17,516 nt of DNA from Saprospiraceae bacterium UBA2329 (GTDB lineage Bacteria > Bacteroidota > Bacteroidia > Chitinophagales > Saprospiraceae), in the NCBI GenBank assembly GCA_002344975.1, contig DDUV01000021.1, positions 1 to 17,516 of the forward strand, read 5' to 3'. The notes beneath the pieces were generated by a model, which was not told the origin of the DNA, made no database searches, and saw only the letters and a list, made by a program, of their open reading frames with translations. The position numbers were made by a program, and so were the translations under genes. Of the stretch, positions 13,977 through 17,516 are shown piece after piece. Within the stretch, counting starts at the first letter, position 1. Every line of letters begins with the position of its first letter.

Positions 13977-15596
13977 TCATTTTAACTCAACCGTTTTTAC
14001 AATTTTACTACCAAGAGGAATATACGTTTCTATGCCTCTCTCATATACGGTTGAATCTGTGTGCATTCTTATCGAAAGAATATTTTTTTTCCGTTTATAA
14101 CTAAGTGTTTTTCTATGCTCCTCGCCATCAAAATAACTGACTTCATATTGATTGACAAAGTCGGTCAAGGTGATGCCATCAAATTTTGCTGTCCAGATAC
14201 GTTGACTCATTTTTCCGCCTTCTCCACCATAAATCGCCCCGATTAAATACTCTGCGTTATTGATCTTGGCCCGCTCCAATATCTCATAAGAAGCGTACTT
14301 GGAAAGCATATTCGGATAAAGCCGTCCTAAAAAAGTAAAGGTAGTATCTGTCTTTTTTATCCACTTAGTAAAAATCATCATTTCAAGGTCATATTCCGTT
14401 AACCGGAACGGAATAATAACGGTCGAATCATCAAGTTCAAACAAGTTCTTGCTTCCGTCGCTAAAGTTCATACACGTCATTGCAGGCAAGTCGTTTTCGC
14501 AGCTTTCAACCGTGCCAATAAGGCTGCTGAAATCTTTTTTTATTGTATCCGACACAAAACAAAGATTCTCAATATCCGTGATGGTCATTTCCGATTTTAA
14601 TGGAGTAATATGCACCGGCGACATGGTGGCAGGACTTGATTTTTCTTCCGACCTTATTTTCTCAATTTGCAAGATATTGTTTTGGATGTCCTTCATGATC
14701 CATTTTCCCCACCAGCCGGCATAAAAATTGAACGTCGTATTCATTTTAAAATGGCTGTATAAATGCAGGCGATTCAGCCCATTTGGCAATTTTTCAAGTT
14801 CATAAGTTCCATTGAGTACGTCAAAATAGTCTCCGCCAATTAACACATGTTCGTCTAATGTAGTTGCCGGTATTTCATGGGGATAAGCTTTAATATTGAA
14901 GACCATTTTTTCATTGTCTTTGTACTCCGTAACGGTTTCGTGAAAAACAAGCCCTTTCGTAAAAACAGCCTCTCTGTATGCGCCGACTCCCTCAAAATCC
15001 AATTCTGCCTTTACCGGGCGGGGAATGCCCAATATTCTTGTTAAATATCCTTTGTCCTGTTCAATAGGAATTTCCTTTACGCGAGTTACATTATCCCAGA
15101 TTTTTTCAGCCGGGGCATCAATATCTATGTAGGTGTATGCTTTGTAGGTGCCGGGAATGGTTTCAATTAAACTTTCAATCGGACCAATAAAAAAAGGCAA
15201 AAGAACTAAAAGTGAAATATTGAGCCTGTTATGAGCTTTTCGAGTTTTCAGGTAACCGCCAATCAGTCCGCCGATGGAGGCGGCTATTAAAAACACAGGC
15301 AATATCATAAGCCAACAAGCCCATCCTTCAATTGCCAGAGCAAGTGTTATTACTAAAAACAGCAAAATAGGTATCCACGGGGCAAAAATTCTATACGCTA
15401 TACGCCTTGCTTTTTCAGGGTTTGACAAATAAACAGTTAGCGCTCCGACGATTATCGGCAGCACAAACAAAAAAGTAAAGGACATGACCGAGAATAAGTC
15501 GTACCAGGTAGCGATTCCGAAAAAAAGCCGAAGGACTACCGCGTATATTGTCGGAATTCCAATCGCAATCAAGGTGTTTTTAATCGTACTGCTCAT
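13977..15596 (-). CDS. 5-TM membrane protein with SRPBCC-type domain and unknown C-terminal domain
   Basis: A 539-residue protein. The N-terminal 145 residues hold about five TM helices (about 5-27, 36-58, 70-90, 92-116, 124-144). A soluble segment from about 152 begins TYIDIDAPAEKIWDNVT, a clear SRPBCC (START/polyketide-cyclase-like) opening for hydrophobic ligand binding, and runs to about 330 (SHFKMNTTFNFYAGWWGKWI). The remaining ~200 residues (with NLFELDDSTVIIPFRLTEYD) form a domain I do not recognise. I choose ATG 15596, since the frame to 15710 adds a poorly hydrophobic leader unlike a membrane N-terminus. The gene is AT-richer than its neighbours on the left. The function is unknown; lipid or membrane ligand handling is an inference. 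Confidence 0.75.
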   Translation of the reverse strand: MSSTIKNTLIAIGIPTIYAVVLRLFFGIATWYDLFSVMSFTFLFVLPIIVGALTVYLSNPEKARRIAYRIFAPWIPILLFLVITLALAIEGWACWLMILPVFLIAASIGGLIGGYLKTRKAHNRLNISLLVLLPFFIGPIESLIETIPGTYKAYTYIDIDAPAEKIWDNVTRVKEIPIEQDKGYLTRILGIPRPVKAELDFEGVGAYREAVFTKGLVFHETVTEYKDNEKMVFNIKAYPHEIPATTLDEHVLIGGDYFDVLNGTYELEKLPNGLNRLHLYSHFKMNTTFNFYAGWWGKWIMKDIQNNILQIEKIRSEEKSSPATMSPVHITPLKSEMTITDIENLCFVSDTIKKDFSSLIGTVESCENDLPAMTCMNFSDGSKNLFELDDSTVIIPFRLTEYDLEMMIFTKWIKKTDTTFTFLGRLYPNMLSKYASYEILERAKINNAEYLIGAIYGGEGGKMSQRIWTAKFDGITLTDFVNQYEVSYFDGEEHRKTLSYKRKKNILSIRMHTDSTVYERGIETYIPLGSKIVKTVELK

Positions 15597-15795
15597 TTTT
15601 TTCAATTTATTGGTCAAAGTTTGTTTGGACGTAAGCAAACGACACATACATATTGTGTATGCTCTTGCCGGAGTGTTCGTTTTGTCGGGAAGGAAAGATA
15701 CATAATCCATTTTTATCCCTTATTGTTGCGGTCTTAGGGGGCAAAATTCAAAAATTCTGGTCGCTTCCAACTACTTGATTCGCTTTTCGTCTTTT

Positions 15796-16311
15796 TTATT
15801 TTTTCGGTATTATGTGGTCATAACTCAGTATTCTTTTCAATTTCCAATCCTCCCCTTCCATTATCCAGACATGAGTGAATCTCGCTGTACTGGTCAGGTA
15901 TCTCGGCTTATCCTTTTCTTCTCCATAGAATTCATGTACGCCGGTCTGAATGGCGCCATATATCTTTCCACTTGAAAACAAAGGAAAAACCTGAAGGCTG
16001 CTATCCACCAACACCCTGATGGGTTTGTAATTCATTTTGCATAGGTTAGGGATATTCTGGATGAAAAGTTCTTTTGACTCCATAAGACCGTTCTGGTCAT
16101 GGTAAAATTCAAAGTCATCACTCAACAATTTTCTCAATTGTGCGGTGTCGCAATTATTAAATCCAAGTTTAAAAATTAAACTATCTCTTTCTTTTAATTG
16201 ATCAAATAATAACTGAGCATCCATTGCTGCATCCTGGCTGAAAACGGGTACTGTAAAAATCCAGAACATCCCTATGCAAATAAAAATGCTGTACATTTTA
16301 TCATGTTTCAT
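15796..16311 (-). CDS. Secreted NTF2-fold (DUF4440/SnoaL-like) protein
   Basis: A 171-residue protein. A signal peptide (about 1-25, ending VPVFSQ) is followed by an NTF2-like fold with LIFKLGFNNCDTAQLRKLLS, DDFEFYHDQNG and the closing TARFTHVWIMEGEDWKLKRI pattern. This order (helix, LLSDDFEFYHD, later WxxxGEDWKL) is typical of DUF4440-like proteins common in Bacteroidota. Such domains bind small ligands or act as enzymes, but no specific reaction can be read here. The start with MKHDKMYS gives a short basic n-region; an in-frame second Met at residue 6 is also possible. It is a single AT-rich gene bordered by non-coding spacers. Confidence 0.75.
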   Translation of the reverse strand: MKHDKMYSIFICIGMFWIFTVPVFSQDAAMDAQLLFDQLKERDSLIFKLGFNNCDTAQLRKLLSDDFEFYHDQNGLMESKELFIQNIPNLCKMNYKPIRVLVDSSLQVFPLFSSGKIYGAIQTGVHEFYGEEKDKPRYLTSTARFTHVWIMEGEDWKLKRILSYDHIIPKK

Positions 16312-16460
16312 TTTGTTGCGTTTTTGATGAGAGTCAACGGTTTTTGGCTTGGCGTTCGGGCGGGCTTTTTAGCAATAGACTTGATACGAAGAGCCGCACT
16401 TCTAATTATACACAAAATTGTCAATAGAGGCACGTCACCCCGTCTGACGCAAAACCCGTG
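16312..16460. other. GC-rich spacer with dyad between the NTF2-fold and DUF1835 genes
   Basis: The 149-bp spacer is locally GC-rich near both ends (CGTTCGGGCGGGC; CGTCACCCCGTCTGACG) although the genes on both sides are AT-rich. CGTCA/TGACG at 16433-16449 forms a 5-bp dyad next to AAAACCCGTGTTAG. No gene and no TAnnTTTG box were seen. Confidence 0.35.
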
Positions 16461-17219
16461 TTAGTGGTTGTGCATCAGTCTGTCGTATATATTTTTTATT
16501 TGCAAATCTCCAAATCCGTAAATTCCTTCTCTGTCCGAAAACTCCGAAAAAACCACTTCAAATTCTGTCGAGTTTGTGTCAATTATTTCTTTTACTACTT
16601 TGTCAGGTCTGCCCAAAGTTTTGTCTACGGGAAATCTGTCAATGTGGGCTTGACAAACTTCTTTTAGATATTCAAAGCAGTCAGATTGATTTTTAGATAA
16701 TTTTTTCAATTTATCGAAGTCGCCATCTTGATATGCTGTCCATAAATTTTTTCCTAACTCAATGTCTTGGGATGAAAATTGAATTTTTGAATGATAAGCC
16801 TGTTCGAGTTTTTCAGCAGTAGCAATTCCAAAGCCTTTCCAAGTGTCTGCAATATTCTCAATTGTCGGAAAAACTCTAAAGATTTTAAGTGTCGGGTGAT
16901 TTGCAAGCATTGAGATTACAAACCACATATTTGTCTGGCAAAACAAATCGTTTTCAAACCAAAGACAAACTTCGGAATTGTTAGGTAGATTGTTTAGTTT
17001 TTCAAATTCACGTACAGTTTTGCTAAAATATTCTTTGCTCGATACATTGTAAGTGTCAGCAATAAAATTTGCTCGGATTATCCAGAAGTCAGGGATATTG
17101 TCAGCGGATAAATTACCGTCAATTAAGCATTCTCTACAAACAATAAAGTCCTGATTAATTTTTGTTTGTCTTAATTGGTCCGCCAAACAGTCTCCGTTTA
17201 GTATGTGATAAGTTGTCAT
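16461..17219 (-). CDS. DUF1835 domain-containing protein
   Basis: A 252-residue cytosolic protein. It opens YHILNGDCLADQL (4-16), the usual DUF1835 start, and has VCLWFENDLFCQTN at about 84-97, the family's central W-F-x-x-D-L-F-x-Q motif. The C-terminal third (TLGRPDKVVKEII, YGFGDLQIKNIYDRL) is also in the style of these proteins. The family has no established function and is found mainly as single genes in Bacteroidota and Firmicutes. The gene is AT-rich relative to the GC-rich spacers on both sides, consistent with acquisition as a single-gene unit. The ATG at 17219 directly precedes the family motif. Confidence 0.85.
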   Translation of the reverse strand: MTTYHILNGDCLADQLRQTKINQDFIVCRECLIDGNLSADNIPDFWIIRANFIADTYNVSSKEYFSKTVREFEKLNNLPNNSEVCLWFENDLFCQTNMWFVISMLANHPTLKIFRVFPTIENIADTWKGFGIATAEKLEQAYHSKIQFSSQDIELGKNLWTAYQDGDFDKLKKLSKNQSDCFEYLKEVCQAHIDRFPVDKTLGRPDKVVKEIIDTNSTEFEVVFSEFSDREGIYGFGDLQIKNIYDRLMHNH

Positions 17220-17382
17220 TTATTTGTCTTTGTTGTCGGTTGTCGCATTGTCAATAACGCTTGGCTTGCTGCCGTGCCGCCGAGCGCCGGCTTTGCGGTT
17301 TGGCTTTTCGCCGCCCTGTGTGACCATAAATGGTGCATACCTCGGCTGCGCATCGAAGAAGACCAGTCGGCGGCTATCGGTA

Positions 17383-17390
17383 CAAAGATA
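17383..17390 (-). promoter_or_regulatory. -7 box upstream of the DUF1835 gene
   Basis: Minus-strand TATCTTTG (17390 to 17383) is a perfect TAnnTTTG box. Its start would be near 17376, giving a leader of about 155 nt to the DUF1835 gene. No convincing -33 element is seen. Confidence 0.4.
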
Positions 17391-17423
17391 GCGAAAAGCT
17401 GGAAAACCTTCTACTCTTGAGAG

Positions 17424-17507
17424 ATGAAAGTTCTCCTCACGTTAATTTTGGAATATTACCTCCATGCCAAGTACGGCAATAAAGCCGAAACCGGGCCAAT
17501 GTAGAAA
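17424..17507 (+). CDS. Possible 26-codon small ORF at the window edge
   Basis: ATG at 17424 opens MKVLLTLILEYYLHAKYG and stops after 26 codons. The composition is protein-like and a weak hydrophobic start is visible, but no family is recognised and the frame is short. It could be a small protein, a leader peptide for a gene beyond the edge, or chance. Confidence 0.2.
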
Positions 17508-17516
17508 AGGAAGGAT

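Larger units (their letters stand above)
17220..17516. other. Right-edge stretch without a confirmed gene
   Basis: A GC-rich spacer (about 17258-17320) lies upstream of the DUF1835 gene. Beyond it is a perfect minus-strand -7 box, listed separately. A 26-codon plus-strand frame (17424-17504) follows, then AAAGGAAGGAT, which resembles a ribosome binding site just before the edge. No recognisable gene was found. Confidence 0.4.

Noticed and set aside
16402..16425. TTGACA and TATAAT on the minus strand, like a sigma-70 promoter
   Set aside because: They are separated by only 8 bp instead of about 17, and the phylum uses a different promoter consensus.
1..17516. CRISPR array, tRNA, rRNA or known defence operon
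   Set aside because: No regularly spaced repeats, no tRNA-like folds with CCA-type ends, and no nuclease, toxin-antitoxin or defence gene set were seen by eye.

Overview
The window looks like chromosomal DNA from a member of the Bacteroidota, possibly the Saprospiria. The phylum call rests on repeated TAnnTTTG promoter boxes, almost no Shine-Dalgarno sites, and phylum-typical genes: a membrane-anchored HU(CCDC81-type)/SPOR protein, a short DapB, a CcmC-like protein with an extra periplasmic domain, and DoxX-like and DUF1835 proteins. The class assignment is only an impression. No rRNA, tRNA or CRISPR array was found.

Left edge (1-892): accessory and decayed. An IS transposase gene runs off the left edge. 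Beside it lies the wreck of a Thg1-like (tRNA-His guanylyltransferase family) gene with two internal deletions, still faced by an intact-looking promoter. About 350 bp of apparently non-coding DNA follows.

Centre-left, plus strand (893-6438): an SDR oxidoreductase; a ~214-bp palindromic MITE/REP-like element; a CcmC/CcsA-type cytochrome c biogenesis protein translationally coupled to a DUF2201-type metallopeptidase/VWA protein; a DoxX-like membrane protein with its own promoter; a secreted heavy-metal-associated (HMA) protein coupled to a GT4 glycosyltransferase.

Centre (6435-11586): coaD (minus), a secreted cysteine-rich alanine/serine-rich protein (plus), dapB (plus, with a rare strong Shine-Dalgarno), then a minus-strand run of aspartate kinase, HU/SPOR protein and patatin-like phospholipase. 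dapB and aspartate kinase belong to the same lysine/diaminopimelate pathway and lie 3 kb apart on opposite strands.

Right (11635-13893, minus): alkB, paaD and comF, tightly packed. An AlkB-type membrane hydroxylase overlaps by ATGA a PaaD/MIP18-like Fe-S maturation protein, with no other paa gene present. This is the most system-like arrangement in the window.

Right edge (13977-17516): visibly AT-richer single genes on the minus strand (a 5-TM SRPBCC protein, an NTF2-fold DUF4440-like secreted protein, a DUF1835 protein). The last two are bordered by short GC-rich, dyad-containing spacers, which suggests acquired DNA. No complete new defence or mobile system is evident. The best leads are the alkB-paaD pair, the deleted Thg1 gene, the palindromic element and the soloist VWA/metallopeptidase.
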